Source of the DNA: Notospermus geniculatus
Lineage: Eukaryota > Nemertea > Pilidiophora > Heteronemertea > Lineidae
Direction: 5' to 3'
Assembly: GCA_002633025.1 (NCBI GenBank)
Contig: NMRB01000310.1
Span: forward strand, 223,345-287,344
DNA length: 64,000 bases
Shown here one piece after another: positions 23,014-34,139 of the stretch. Below the pieces are notes generated by a model. The model did no database searches. It had not been told where the DNA came from and was given only the letters and a program-made list of their open reading frames with translations. Position numbers and translations under genes: made by a program. Every line of letters starts with the position of its first letter. Position 1 is the first letter of the stretch.

Positions 23014-23129
23014 GTGACGCCTGTCGCGCCCTCTGTTATTACGCAATGGGTGGCTCTGCCTGCAGTTGCAACGCATCGGCAATCGGCAAAAGGGGAGAAG
23101 AGGATGACGCCGACATCGACCAAGTTTAA
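23014..23129 (+). CDS. Four-cysteine neuropeptide precursor, terminal exon e
   Basis: A strong acceptor (tttctttttttctcaccag) precedes 23014, entered in phase 1. The exon encodes GDACRALCYYAMGGSACSC, NASAIG-KR, then a short acidic tail (GEEDDADIDQV) and TAA at 23127-23129. Gly-Lys-Arg predicts a C-terminal Ile-amide. The acidic tail after the last dibasic site is usual in neuropeptide precursors. With exons at 12942, 18701, 19654 and 21357 it makes at least five peptide copies, one per exon. The signal-peptide exon is not seen. Confidence 0.85.
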
Positions 23130-23499
23130 TTTCTCAGTGCATATCAGGAGGCCCTTGGATTTCTACATGTAGTTCTGCAAATTATTGCCTGTTTGTGACG
23201 TCAGTTTCATCGAAAATGAGTCTTTTGACATTGGTATACCATCAGGAGGCAGCATTAGAACACGCACGGAGTTTTTTCAACATCCAAACGAAATTGTCGG
23301 ATTTTGGGGGGATTTGGACAATGGTTCAGATGACTCGTCGTGGAATTGGGCAAAAATGGCCTGAAGAGAAGGACCAGCCTGAGTTTGGAATATTTCATTG
23401 GCAGATCCAACAATCTAGTCCGTAAATATGCAAACGACACAGGGACGGATTCAAAATTCATGTGTGCACATGCACTGTTCAAATACAGTCTACTCTCCA

Positions 23500-23915
23500 T
23501 TCCAGTCCCGATTGGCGCGAGGTTTATCAACGATAGCTCCGCAACGGCTGGGCCGATTTTGATGAAACATACGTCAATCGACTTGTCTTTCTTGGCGGTA
23601 CAGCCATCATCACTGTCATTTTCCCGAAAAACGTGACAGAAAAAAGTTCTTTCACAAATCACAGTTCGTGTTTACGGCCGAAATGGCGGCCATTTTGAAA
23701 TGACGCAATGCATCGCGCACGTGTAAACTGCACTGAACAGCATAGCGAAATGAAATGGGTTTTGAGAAAGGGAGCCGTTATGCAGGCCTTGCACGAAAAA
23801 TGAAGATAGCAGAAAGATACCGGCAAGAAAGACAAGTTAATTGATGGATGGTATGTTGAATTTGACCCAGCCGTTGCGGAGATATCGGCTGAAAACCTCG
23901 CGCCACTGGGACTAT
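23500..23915. repeat. Inverted repeat with about 85-bp arms
   Basis: gattggcgcgaggtttatca...gcaacggctgggccgatttt ...gacttgtctttcttg (23506-23595) is inverted at 23822-23912. It lies downstream of the peptide gene. Confidence 0.7.
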
Positions 23916-23934
23916 TTGGGATTGTAGTGTGCAA

Positions 23935-24328
23935 TAGTGAGGTTTCGCAAATCTGACGAAACACAAAGTACGAAATACGAAGTTCAACTTCATTTTCAGT
24001 ACCTTACGTATTTCTTGAAATGGTTGGTACAAACGTATATTCTTATTGCCTGTGCGTCTTTTAAGACCGAGAGAGTCATGATGCATCTTGCATTTTTAAA
24101 TTTCCACTTCGTAGGCTATCTACGAAGGGGAAACGGAAAGATAAATTTCAAAGTTTAATATACACCGTAACTCTATCTGTCTAACGTCGTCACGCTAAAA
24201 GACGCTGTGTAGCAGGCGATATCTATGGTACCAACCATCTCCTGAAGTACATTACGTCATGGAAATGAAGTCCAATTTCGTATTTCGTACTTCGTATTTC
24301 GTCAGATTTGCGAAACCTCGCTATTAGT
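23935..24328. repeat. MITE, gaggtttcgcaaatctgacg family
   Basis: Ends gaggtttcgcaaatctgacg / cgtcagatttgcgaaacctc with inner acgaaatacgaagt and cattacgtcatggaaatgaa blocks; related to 16520-16836. Confidence 0.8.
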
Positions 24329-24786
24329 ATCCGGTTGGTTGACGAACACCGATCCGGTGGTAGTTCATTGAATATCCGAAGGACGGACAAAAGCAACAGC
24401 ACTTCATTTAAATATCGTCTGAACCTTGTGACATGACCACGTTGATACGAGTCTACAGAGTCGTGTTGCGCAACGATGGACACACGTTTGTGGTCTAGGA
24501 CTAAACCTAGATATTCAATAAATCAAAGAGACTGCCAGTGCGATAGAATCTAATGTTCCCGATATATGGGACATATCGTGACAGAAGTTCCTGTGTATTA
24601 GTGTCCGGCCTATTGTAGCTGACCCGTATTCCGTCAAAATCTTTTGTTGGGGACACCTCATCGGGGGCACATCACATTCTATTACACCGGATCGACGTTC
24701 GTCAGCTGACCGGATAACGCATACTAAACAGTAGGCCTATACTCGAATCTTCGTGGCCTCAGAAGGAAAGTGGACGATTTGGTCAT

Positions 24787-25195
24787 TAGGAAGGTCTCGC
24801 AAGTCTGACGGAACACGAAGTACGAAGTACGAAATTGGACTTCACTTCCATGACGTAATGTACCGGCACTTCAGGGGATGGCTGGTACCACAAATACATG
24901 TATTGCCTGCTGCAAGAGCGTCTTTTAGCGTATGTCGTTAGACCGATAGAGTTACAGTGTATATTAAACTTCGAAATTTGTCTTCCGTATCGACTTCGTA
25001 GAAACGAAGTGGAAATTTAACAAATTCAAGATGTACCATAACTCTCTCGATCTTACGTGATATGCTAAAAGACGCACTGGCAGCAGGGACATTGTGGTAG
25101 CAACCATCATACCAGAAATATATTAGGTCCTGGAAATGAAGCTGAATTTCGCATTTCGTACTTCGTGTTTTTCAGATTTGCGAAACCTCGCTAAT
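24787..25195. repeat. MITE, same family, further copy
   Basis: aaggtctcgcaagtctgacg at the left and cagatttgcgaaacctcgct at the right, with ggacttcacttccatgacgt and its inverse-like partner near 25130. More diverged than the copy at 23935. Confidence 0.75.
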
Positions 25196-25199
25196 AGGC

Positions 25200-26830
25200 C
25201 CTATTCAAGTCACCAGTTCGAACAAAAAACTACAATGTAATTCATTTTTTCCAGGGTTCTTTTTCAGTTGTTAGTCCAACTTAATTTTGATGACAATAAT
25301 CATATGATCAAAAAACGTACCTTATGTAGGCCTATCATTTCTCTGTCCTTAGGGAACGAGCTCACACGGTAGAAACTTCATGACTGCATTTCTTCAAACA
25401 CACGCAAAAATATATTTGTATGATGTCCCAGTCAAGGGAAAGGGCAGAATAAAAGAATTTGTAAACTGAAAAGAAATAAACACGGATGATATATTTTGTC
25501 GCAATTTTAGTGGTTGGTCCTTTTTTATGCGAGGAAAGCACTTACATAATACGAGCCACTTCAGCTCCAACAAAATATTCAAAAAATTGTTGGCCTCGTC
25601 GTGACTCTTGCAACTGTCAGGTTTTATTCTGCTAAGCTGTAGGCCTGGACTAAACCAGGAATATCTGAAACAATGCCTCCGTTGTTTAAAGTATGATAAA
25701 GTAAACGTCCGTCCTGTTGGCTAGGCCTAGGCAAACTAAATGTGAATTACGCTACCATCATCATCTAAACAAAAAACAGAAAGCTGGTGGCTCGAAAGCA
25801 TAGGCATCGCCCTGGGGCTAGGCACGGGCACCCCGAACACTGTCAGTATGATTTGACGCAGTGTCCTGGCGGAAAAACAGTAAAATGATCATGCCCACGA
25901 AGAGAGCTCCGGAGCTGTCTTCGGAGGACTAGGACTACCGGCAAACTGAATGTGAATTGTCCCCTGTAGGCTATCATCACCTAAACAAATAGAAAGCTGG
26001 TGGCTCGAAAGCATAGGCATAGCCCCGGGCCTAGTTCATGGGGTTCGGGCCCCACACTAGGTCTACAGGGCAGCCCCAAGCCTAGTCACCATAATGGCAA
26101 CCTGTTTTCTCAGGTTCCATGGAATACGGTAGGCCTAAAACGACAAGATTTTTATCAGGTTGTTTCGAAGAACTAGGCCTAGGCCTACCTCAGGCACAGG
26201 ATTCATGGTTCAGACACAGCACTGCTATTGAGCTAGAGTCCCGAGGCCTACAAAAAAATGTGCAACATATCGATATGCACATACACGTACAATGTACGCA
26301 GGCGAAGCAGCGTTGAATGCACGAACCATGTGCACTGATGATGCACAGCGTCCATTTGAATTGAATGAAAGGGATCGCACATTCGGAAAGCCCCGGCCTG
26401 CTAGGCCTCTTCTATTGAGCTAACAGTTCGATCATTCACACACCTGTCTGCACATTGCTTCCATGATGAATCTCAACTGCTCGTCCATCCAGGCATTCGC
26501 ATAGGTGTGTCTAGAGCGTGAGGTCGAAATCAGCAGACTGACGACGACACGCACATTTCGAAGATTCCGCCATGCACTTTTGTTGACGGGATGGTATACA
26601 CGCTTCCTATAATTGTGCTGCCCCCTTTTAATAGATTTCGAATCAACAGGAAGTGACGTAAATGGGGGATTTGCTGCTGCTGATCATGATCATCAAAGTA
26701 GGCCTAGGCCTTCATACACGACCTACCGCCGGTAGGCCTAGCAGTGTAGGCCTAGTAAACCTACATATTAAGTACTTGGGGATTGAACTTAGTTACTCGT
26801 TAGATTACACCCGGACCTCGGATGCACTTA
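25200..26830. other. No gene seen; TAGGCCTA-rich DNA
   Basis: The palindromic octamer TAGGCCTA or its core AGGCCT is very frequent, for example around 25640, 25725, 26110-26180, 26400, 26700 and 26745. The block gaaagctggtggctcgaaag is duplicated at 25779 and 25990. No exon is supported. Confidence 0.5.
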
Positions 26831-27170
26831 TAGGTCAAATCGAAAACCCTTTACATATGTTATGTATCCTAATTAGATACACCTATGATAAAAATTTGGA
26901 GATGATCCAGTCATTAGTTCAGGAGTTATTGTACTTTTTGTGTTTTTGGTTTTGGCCACCTGGAGGCCAAGCCAAGAATCGAATCGGACCGAAACTTGGT
27001 GACATAGGTCATCTGACTTAGGGGTATATATGTACCAAGCTTCAGATCAATAGCTGCAGCGGTTACGAAACGTGCCCTGCTAACGGACGACGACGAGGGA
27101 CGACGACAGACGACGACGGACGACGGACGCTGACTGACGACTAAAGCTCACGGGTGAGCTAAAAACGTCA
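26830..27170. repeat. Dispersed repeat Z, copy 1
   Basis: Contains ccagtcattagttcaggagt, gccacctggaggccaagcc, aatcggaccgaaacttggtg, aggggtatatatgtaccaag, then a GACGACGG-rich stretch and a ggtgagctaaaaa end. It recurs at 30776-31411 and 32280-32526. Confidence 0.7.
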
Positions 27171-27214
27171 TTTCTTATTACGAAACTACTGAAAACAATT
27201 AAACATGCTTATTT

Positions 27215-27400
27215 GGTTACAAGGCACCATTATATTTCTATCTGTTGGTAATTACGGGGTGTAAACCCAACCGTTCAAAAGTTAGCTGTTCATCGGGTCC
27301 CATTGTCCTGTACAACAAAGCTCAGTTCTTGGGCCTAATGACCAAGTCAGTTCCAAAAATTCAATCGACCTTAACTTCCGTCAAAATTAAAATTTAACAG
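27215..27400. repeat. Dispersed repeat P, copy 2
   Basis: Matches, in the opposite sense, part of 5470-5620 (caaccgttcaaaagttagct, ccattgtcctgtacaacaaa, ctcagttcttggg). Confidence 0.65.
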
Positions 27401-28087
27401 TGGCATCCACCCTAATTTTTGTAGCCAGTATTTTACAGTGTCCTAGGAGATGCCATCCATTAACAGAAAATGCAGACTATTTTTTTTCTAGAGACTTTTT
27501 GGAGGTTTGGCGGGCCTACTATGTATAGCATCTGGGAGGAATTTGCTTTAGAAATTACGTCTTTCATGAAAATGTGAACGAAAATGATGTATTCATTCAC
27601 TTGCATCCTGACTTTTATAATGCCCTCACAAAAGGGGTCGAAATGTCTCTTCCCGCTCGGAACCCGACTAGTTCGGGTCATACCCTCCTGATTGCCGCAT
27701 GAACATGGACTGCAGTTATAAATATTTCACTTTACGACTACGCGACGATGCATCTGAAACATGGTCGTGTGGTGGGAAATGTGGCGTCAAATGCTGAGGC
27801 GTCCCGGGGGTTATCATCATTAAACTGTAATGGAAAATGAGGTGAAATTTAGAGTCCAATAATTCGTTACATTTATTTCAAGAAGAGAACGTCATGGAAA
27901 TGATTTCACTCCCATAAGTTCATGAGGCGGGTGATAGTTGACGGTTGATGGTGACAATGTAAACGTCTGATGTCATGTCATAGGATGGCGATTTGATTGG
28001 TGACGTCATATTACACCCGTCAGGTGCTGCCCTCAGGCGGAGGGTATTGAAATAAAGCGAATTTTCAAAATAAACGCCACCGTTCAA

Positions 28088-29861
28088 TAGATAGATAGAC
28101 TTTATTAACATAAATAATATACAGTATTAGATCCACCAGGGCCTGAGCCAAGGCATTAGTGGCCCTGGTGGTTACAGTTGAGTAGTAACATAAAGATAGT
28201 GATGTATAGACCAGGTATCAAGCGAAGAAAGACAGAAATTACATGTAACACAAGGGAAAAGACAAAAGATAAATAATTAAAAAAAAAAAAAAATTAGACA
28301 ATTTGGAAATGAGGGAGCAGGTGCCTAAATAGCAGAGTTCTTAACATTATGAAGAAAAGTAGCTGTTATTTGTAGTAACTTTAAATTAATATTAAAAGGA
28401 AAGATTTCAGCACCATGTAAAAGCATTTCCAGTATAGTTGCCCTGCTCCCATTATTAATNGCGACGAAACCCACACCTACAACTAGGATCAAGAACATTA
28501 GTGTAATTATGATAAAATAGGTGGTCGCGAAAGATCAAGTCGCATCTTGCTTTATTTAAAAGGATTTCCTGTTCTCTACTAAGATTCAATTTCATGGTAG
28601 TGGTACGTTGTTTCTTACCGTACAGATATTGCTTCAGATTAAATTTAAAGGAATTACGAGTATATCTATGTTTAATATCATCAGGGATGCTATCCCACAA
28701 TCTTATTGCACTCGGAATAAAGGAATTTAGGAAACGACTTGTAGAGTGCACTGGAAATTGATAGCTCCGTTGGTTTCTGAGTCTGTGGTCGACAGTTGGA
28801 TTTCGGTACTGCATAACGAGATTGGTAAAAAATAAAGGTGCGAAATTGTGAGAGATATCATACATCATTAAAAGCTTTTTTTCTTTACGACGTTGTGCCA
28901 ATGATGCCCAATCTAGACAGGATAGAGTCTTGACCGTACTAGTTCCATGGGAACAACCGCTTACAATAAGGGCCGCTCGGTAATGCAATCTACCCAGTTT
29001 TGCCAAGTTAGAAACAGAAGCCGAATCGAAAAGCGCTGAGCCGTACTCAAGGTGAGGTAATATAAAAGAAACATACAACCGTTCAAGGTGCCTAGATTTG
29101 ATGGTGGCTTTCAATGGTTTAAGCGGATTGAGTTTGTGATTACATTTAACAATGATACTGTTGATGTGGTCACCAAAGGATAATGACTCGTCAAGAATGA
29201 CACCAAGGTGCTTATGAGATGATCCACTTGGAATTGGTTCACCATTAACGGACAGAGGTGGAAATGTTCTGGCTCGTCTATTCGAGGCGTGGAATATCAC
29301 TTCTTTACACTTTGAGGCCTTAAAATTTAACTTCCAAACAGACGACCAAGTTGCCATCCTATTTAAATCACTAGTGATTAGTTCATGACAATCGTGTTGG
29401 GCGGTTGAGGGATGGACAGGTAGGAAAAGAGAACAGTCATCGGCATAAAGATATAAATAACAATTATGGACAACCTCATGAAGGTCATTAATATACAGTA
29501 GAAACAGGATTGGACCAAGAATCGAGCCCTGTGGTACACCACTGTTTATTGCACCTATTGGAGAAGAGTCAGATAGTGTCTGGTTAACTCTGCATTTAGT
29601 AGCACGACCAGTCAAGTAAGATTCAAGGAGTCTACATATATTGTGGCCAAAGCCATATGCTTTTAGTTTGTGCAGTAATAAAAAGTGCGGAATTGCGTCA
29701 AATGCACCTTCTATATCAAGAAAAACGCCCCTGACTTGATGACCTGAATCAAAATTTGCTAAAATGGTATGGACTATGTGTGACAGTTGTTTTTGAGTGT
29801 CATGCCCTTGTAAGAAGCCAGACTGATAAGTATAAAAAAGATCATTAGTAATGTTGATGAT
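28088..29861 (-). mobile_element. Non-LTR retrotransposon, 5'-truncated, - strand
   Basis: The reverse-transcriptase frame occupies 28461-29861. The 3' tail ends at about 28088 in AATAAAG and CTATCTATCTA, a short tandem tail as in several LINE clades. A single N at 28460 interrupts it. The 5' part, including any endonuclease, is missing. The frame is preceded by a stop at 29862-29864. Confidence 0.85.
28461..29861 (-). CDS. Reverse transcriptase of non-LTR retrotransposon (partial)
   Basis: About 467 codons are open, without a natural start because the copy is 5'-truncated. In order they show an SGF-x-GHDTQ block, GVFLDIEGAFDAI (first catalytic Asp), SGVPQGSILGPILFLLYIND, the catalytic YADD (LYLYADDCSLF), the LNFKASKCK block, and a thumb region with HLGVILDESLSF. 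A downstream domain has RLWDSIPDDIKHRYTRNSFK. The frame runs into the N at 28460. These motifs fit a CR1/Jockey-like LINE; the clade is not resolved. No frame break is visible within the fragment. Confidence 0.85.
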
Positions 29862-29999
29862 CTAAAAATTATCTGGAGGTAACCACACAGTATCAATAAA
29901 CAACATGGCTTCCAGTCGGCCATGATCATGTGATAGACGCTCACCTCTGGCTTTAGTTTTTTTCTGCTGTTTTTTCGTCCTTTCAAATGTTTAACCAAA

Positions 30000-30530
30000 C
30001 GATCCTAAAAATGGGACACCAGTGTAAGAATCCAGCATCCCGCGTAAAATAATTAGGCATCCCGGGGCGTTCGTCATCTCTGCCATTACACTGTAGGGGA
30101 AAATTGGAAAATTAGGAGTTCAATCAAATCAACTGTGTAATATTTTACATCACTGCGTGAGTGACGTCATTACCGGGAGAGTTCATGAGGCCGGTCGAGA
30201 GTTGATAGAAGTGAAATCCTCGTCATGGACATGGAATGAAAATGAAAATATTGATTGATGACGTCATATTACACCCGTCAGTGCTGCCCTCAGGCGGATT
30301 GTTTCTTATATATTTGCGCTACAATCCCTGATCAGGAAGGCACACGTAGTTGGCAAGCAGTTTACTCTACTGGCATGGACTCTCGGCCATAACTCATTCC
30401 ACGTTATTTGACCCTCATATAATGCAACTACACTCAACTCTGAAAAGAAAGGGGGTTAGAAATCGTGAAACTGTTCGTTTCGGTGTCGGAAGGCTCGAAG
30501 TGTGTGTGTGTGGGGGGGGGGGCAAAATAT
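30000..30530. repeat. Repeat X, copy A (left part of segmental duplication)
   Basis: cgatcctaaaaatgggacac, aatccagcatcccgcgtaaa, gacgtcattaccgggagagt and gtgctgccctcaggcgga recur in the same order at 55885-57010; parts also lie at 27780-28050. Confidence 0.65.
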
Positions 30531-30537
30531 GACGTCA

Positions 30538-30740
30538 TTTAAAGGACCACAGTATTGCCACTTTTTCTCGACAGCCGGCGCCACCGCGACAGTCTCCAAC
30601 CCAGGGACTAACTTACGTTGTCGGCGAATACAGCGTACATTTTGCAATGCATTTTTGTAGTACGTATTGCAGCCGCTAGGTGGCTCCCTTTAGGCCAGTG
30701 GTCAAAGAACACATTAGAGATCCAATACCATGCTCCTTTC
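30538..30740. repeat. Dispersed repeat Y, copy 1
   Basis: tattgccactttttctcgac, agccggcgccac, gtacattttgcaatgcattt and aggtggctccct recur at 41203-41402. Confidence 0.7.
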
Positions 30741-30775
30741 ATAGATAAAATCATGTCAACGCCCTATTGCTTTTA

Positions 30776-31411
30776 ATGAAATGGTCCATGGACCATGTGC
30801 TCACCTGGGTGCACGTGCCAGAAAAACAAATGACAATTGTTAAATCAAAATGTTCCAGGGTCATGTATCCTCATTAGATGCTCCTGATAAATATTTGGAG
30901 ACAATCCAGTTACAGTTCAGGAGTTACTGGACCCTGAACTTTGGTTTTGGCCACCTGGTGGCCAACCGAAGAATCGAATCGGACTGAAAAGTGGTGTCAT
31001 AGGTCACATGACATAGGGATGTATATGTACAAAGTTTCAAGTCAATGGCCCAAGCAGTTCCCGAAACACGCCACCAAATGACTAAATTTTGAACTTTGAC
31101 CTCTGTGACCTTGAAAAGTCAGTCAAATCAAAAACCCCTTACTTACGTCATGCATCCTCATTAGAAGCATCAATGATAAAAATTTGGAGAGGATCCAGTC
31201 ATTAGTTCATGAGTTATTGCACTTTTTGTGTTTTTGGTTTCCGCCACCTGGTGGCCAAGCTAAGAGTCAAATCGGACCGAAACTTGGTGTCATAGGTCAT
31301 CTGACCTAGGGGTATATATGTACCAAATTTCAGGTCAATAGCACTTGCGGTTAGGAAACGTGCCACTTAAAGGCAAAATTTTGAACTTTGACCTCTGTGA
31401 CCTTGAAAAGT
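30776..31411. repeat. Dispersed repeat Z, copy 2, cut by gap
   Basis: Two or more monomers of roughly 250 bases, each with 'caggagtta', a ggccacctggtggcca palindrome, and aaacttggtgtcataggtca. It opens with aatggtccatggaccatgtg and runs into the N gap. Confidence 0.75.
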
Positions 31412-31765
31412 NNNNNNNNNNNNNNNNNNNNNNNNNNNNNNNNNNNNNNNNNNNNNNNNNNNNNNNNNNNNNNNNNNNNNNNNNNNNNNNNNNNNNNNNN
31501 NNNNNNNNNNNNNNNNNNNNNNNNNNNNNNNNNNNNNNNNNNNNNNNNNNNNNNNNNNNNNNNNNNNNNNNNNNNNNNNNNNNNNNNNNNNNNNNNNNNN
31601 NNNNNNNNNNNNNNNNNNNNNNNNNNNNNNNNNNNNNNNNNNNNNNNNNNNNNNNNNNNNNNNNNNNNNNNNNNNNNNNNNNNNNNNNNNNNNNNNNNNN
31701 NNNNNNNNNNNNNNNNNNNNNNNNNNNNNNNNNNNNNNNNNNNNNNNNNNNNNNNNNNNNNNNNN
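31412..31765. other. Assembly gap (N run)
   Basis: 354 Ns interrupt repeat Z. Frames that appear open across it are artefacts. Confidence 1.
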
Positions 31766-32279
31766 AGTGATGAATCGGGATTATGGATCTTTTTTCTTGT
31801 GCACATACTATTTCTTATAAGATGGTCTTCTGCACATGTGAAAATTGGTGCAGAAGAAAAAAAACTGGTGCAGAAGAAATTGGTGCACAAGAAATAAATC
31901 TGTTAATGGGCCTTCAAATGCACTGAATAAGCAGCAGTCATGTTCCTGATCTGGCAAGGGACAATATTTGCACCAGGAAGATTCACAGGGATGGCTTTTT
32001 AAGTCAGCACATGTGCACATGTGCACATGTGCACAAGATCTCAGACGTCCATTTTGTGAATGGAATCCGAGCACTTAAGTTGGACATAAATTGCCTCTGC
32101 ACCTATTTTTTAATGATAACAAATTATGATTCACAGGGTTGTAATATAGCGAAATAAAACGACTTGCCTCTGCACATATGTTTACATGAAAAAATTGAAC
32201 CACAAGGTCTTGCTGGAGGGAAAAACTGGTGCACATGACCGATTTATCAACACGACATAAGCTCACTCCAGGTGAGCTA

Positions 32280-32526
32280 AAAATTTGGAGGTGATCCAGT
32301 CATTAGTTCAGGAGTTATTGCATTTTTTGTGTTTTCGATTTCCGCCACCTGGTGGCCAAGCTAAGAGTCAAATCGGACCGAAACTTGGTGTCGTAGGTCA
32401 TCTGACCTAGGGGTATATATGTACCAAGTTTCAGATCAATAGCACCAGCGGTTACGAAACGTGCGCTGCTAACGGACGACGACGGACGCTGACCCACGAC
32501 AATAGCTCACCCCAGGTGAGCTAAAA
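32280..32526. repeat. Dispersed repeat Z, copy 3
   Basis: Starts just after ggtgagctaaaaa and ends in caccccaggtgagctaaaaa; same interior as the other Z copies, including the GACGACGG tract. Confidence 0.75.
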
Positions 32527-32582
32527 ATGAGTGGGAACTAGTTTGACAACACGACACCCAACTACTACAAAGGTCTGATTGT

Positions 32583-32936
32583 GTAAGAATGCCAGTCAAG
32601 AGTGGTGCAGTTCACACACCAGTGCCTGTCACAACTGAGATGTGGGTTCGAATCTCAGTATCAGACCCGTTCATCATGCATACATGTGACTGTGATAAGA
32701 AAAAGACACTGACAGCTCAGGAGACAGGCTCTGGTTTCCTACTGCATGACAGCTGCTTTCTATTTCACAATCACATCAGTGAAGTACAGTAGTGTACATG
32801 CAGGCTGTCAAGTTAGGCCTGCCTTGTCACACTTTGTTCCTGATCACATGATAGGTAGGACTGACATGGAATCGATCCTACATCCTCAGTTGTGACAGGC
32901 GTGGACGTTAGCACACTGCGCCACTTTGACAGCCTA
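32583..32936. repeat. Element with two inverted tRNA-like heads, copy A
   Basis: The left head reads gtggtgcagttcacac ... ctgtcacaactgag ... gggttcgaatctc, with a B-box. The right end, read on the - strand, gives gtggcgcagtgtgctaac ... ctgtcacaactgag ... ggatcgattcc. The pair is inverted about a central part (gacagctcaggagacaggct). The same element stands at 57276-57615 as part of the duplication. Confidence 0.6.
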
Positions 32937-32979
32937 ACAATCATCTTGTAGTACCTGACGTGACACTCATATCAAACAC

Positions 32980-33813
32980 TCATTTTGAATGATTATAAAT
33001 CTCACAAACAGGCCTACCTTCTTCCTTGAACACTGTCCCTCCCTGCCACCACGACATAGTCACCGCCGACAGAGACAAGATCTTGAGGTCGAGAGTCAAC
33101 ACCTTTGTATTTCCACTCTGAGAATTTGTTATCTTTGAAATAGCTCTTTCCAAAAACCAACGTTCACCTCGGTAACACGTCAGAGTGACCTCACCGTCCG
33201 CTGTGGCTGATACATCCCATACATGATCAAACTGTTGACTTGTGGCGATGTATTTGAGATGACGGTCTGACGTTAATTCATACACATCAACAAAATGAAC
33301 ATCACGTGAGATGAATACTAATCTCCCTCCACAGAAGATGAAGTAGGAAGGAAATTTAACGTCCTCCGTGAGGACAACAGATCCTTCCTCATCAACAATG
33401 GTCACTTTCTTACCATCGTGTAGGATGAGGAACTGTCGTCCGTCACAGACGTTAAATCCCCAAACTCCCCCTTGCCCATCCAGCCAGAACTGTGGAGTGG
33501 ATCTTATGTATCTACTCACGGGGTCAAACATGCGGACAGTGTATAGACGACGAAGACCTTCATCACAAATCGCCACCAATGTTCCCTTATCAGGGGTCAC
33601 AGCCAAATGCCTTAGACCCTTGGTGTGGGTTTTGAACGTTTGTTGCTGGACCCCCGATATGTCGTAAACGTCAACCACTTCTACCGGTACATCCCCAAAG
33701 AGTGGTCCATAAGCAACAGCGAACCTTTCCCCGAGGTTCACTATCCTCCGTATGTCTGTTTGATATCTCTGGATGTCCCTTGATCCCTTTGGTTGTTCAG
33801 CACGTTCTTGTCC
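32980..33813 (-). CDS. TRIM-like gene A, 3' exon with propeller-like region
   Basis: Acceptor TTCTTTTGCAG precedes 33813 and the frame (phase 0) runs 277 codons to TGA. It starts GQERAEQPKGSRDIQRYQ, closely like the preceding 19-codon exon, then has repeated beta-strand-rich units: LRHLAVTPDKGTLVAIC, VRMFDPVSRYI, GVWGFNVCDGRQFLILHDG, VVLTEDVKFPSYFIFCGGRL. This resembles the beta-propeller-like C-terminal regions of some invertebrate TRIM proteins, probably for target binding; the fold is inferred. An alternative donor AAG|GTAGGC near 33017 could shorten the tail. The counterpart in copy B carries a nonsense codon; here the frame is intact. Confidence 0.75.
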   Translation of the reverse strand, partial: GQERAEQPKGSRDIQRYQTDIRRIVNLGERFAVAYGPLFGDVPVEVVDVYDISGVQQQTFKTHTKGLRHLAVTPDKGTLVAICDEGLRRLYTVRMFDPVSRYIRSTPQFWLDGQGGVWGFNVCDGRQFLILHDGKKVTIVDEEGSVVLTEDVKFPSYFIFCGGRLVFISRDVHFVDVYELTSDRHLKYIATSQQFDHVWDVSATADGEVTLTCYRGERWFLERAISKITNSQSGNTKVLTLDLKILSLSAVTMSWWQGGTVFKEEGRPVCEIYNHSK

Positions 33814-33901
33814 CTGCAAAAGAAAACAATGGTTGTTACACAGAGATTAACAGATTTGTTTCCATCATAATTATTCCATTAACTGTTGATGGTATGCCTA
33901 C

Positions 33902-33958
33902 CTGATATCGCTGGATGTCACTTGATTCCTCAGCTTGTTGGTGAACCCTTCGTTGACC
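33902..33958 (-). CDS. TRIM-like gene A, 57-base linker exon
   Basis: Acceptor CCTTTTGCAG before 33958 and donor CAG|GTAGGC after 33902, phase 0 on both sides. It encodes GQRRVHQQAEESSDIQRYQ, nearly the same pattern as the first 18 residues of the next exon, so this linker looks like a small internal exon duplication. A 57-base orthologue lies at 58708-58764. Confidence 0.75.
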
Positions 33959-34139
33959 CTGCAAAAGGAAACAAGATGACATTGTAAATGTCGTATGGTT
34001 CCCGATGTACAAGTACTTCTACATGAACGGTACATTGATCATGTTGATAGAGATCAAGATACACTGATAGAGATCAGGATACATTGACAGAGATCAGGAT
34101 ACTTTGATTGATGAATTACGATGAATCCCACAGAACTTG

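Noticed and set aside
31345-31897. Long open frames on both strands
   Set aside because: They are made of N characters and have no sequence content.
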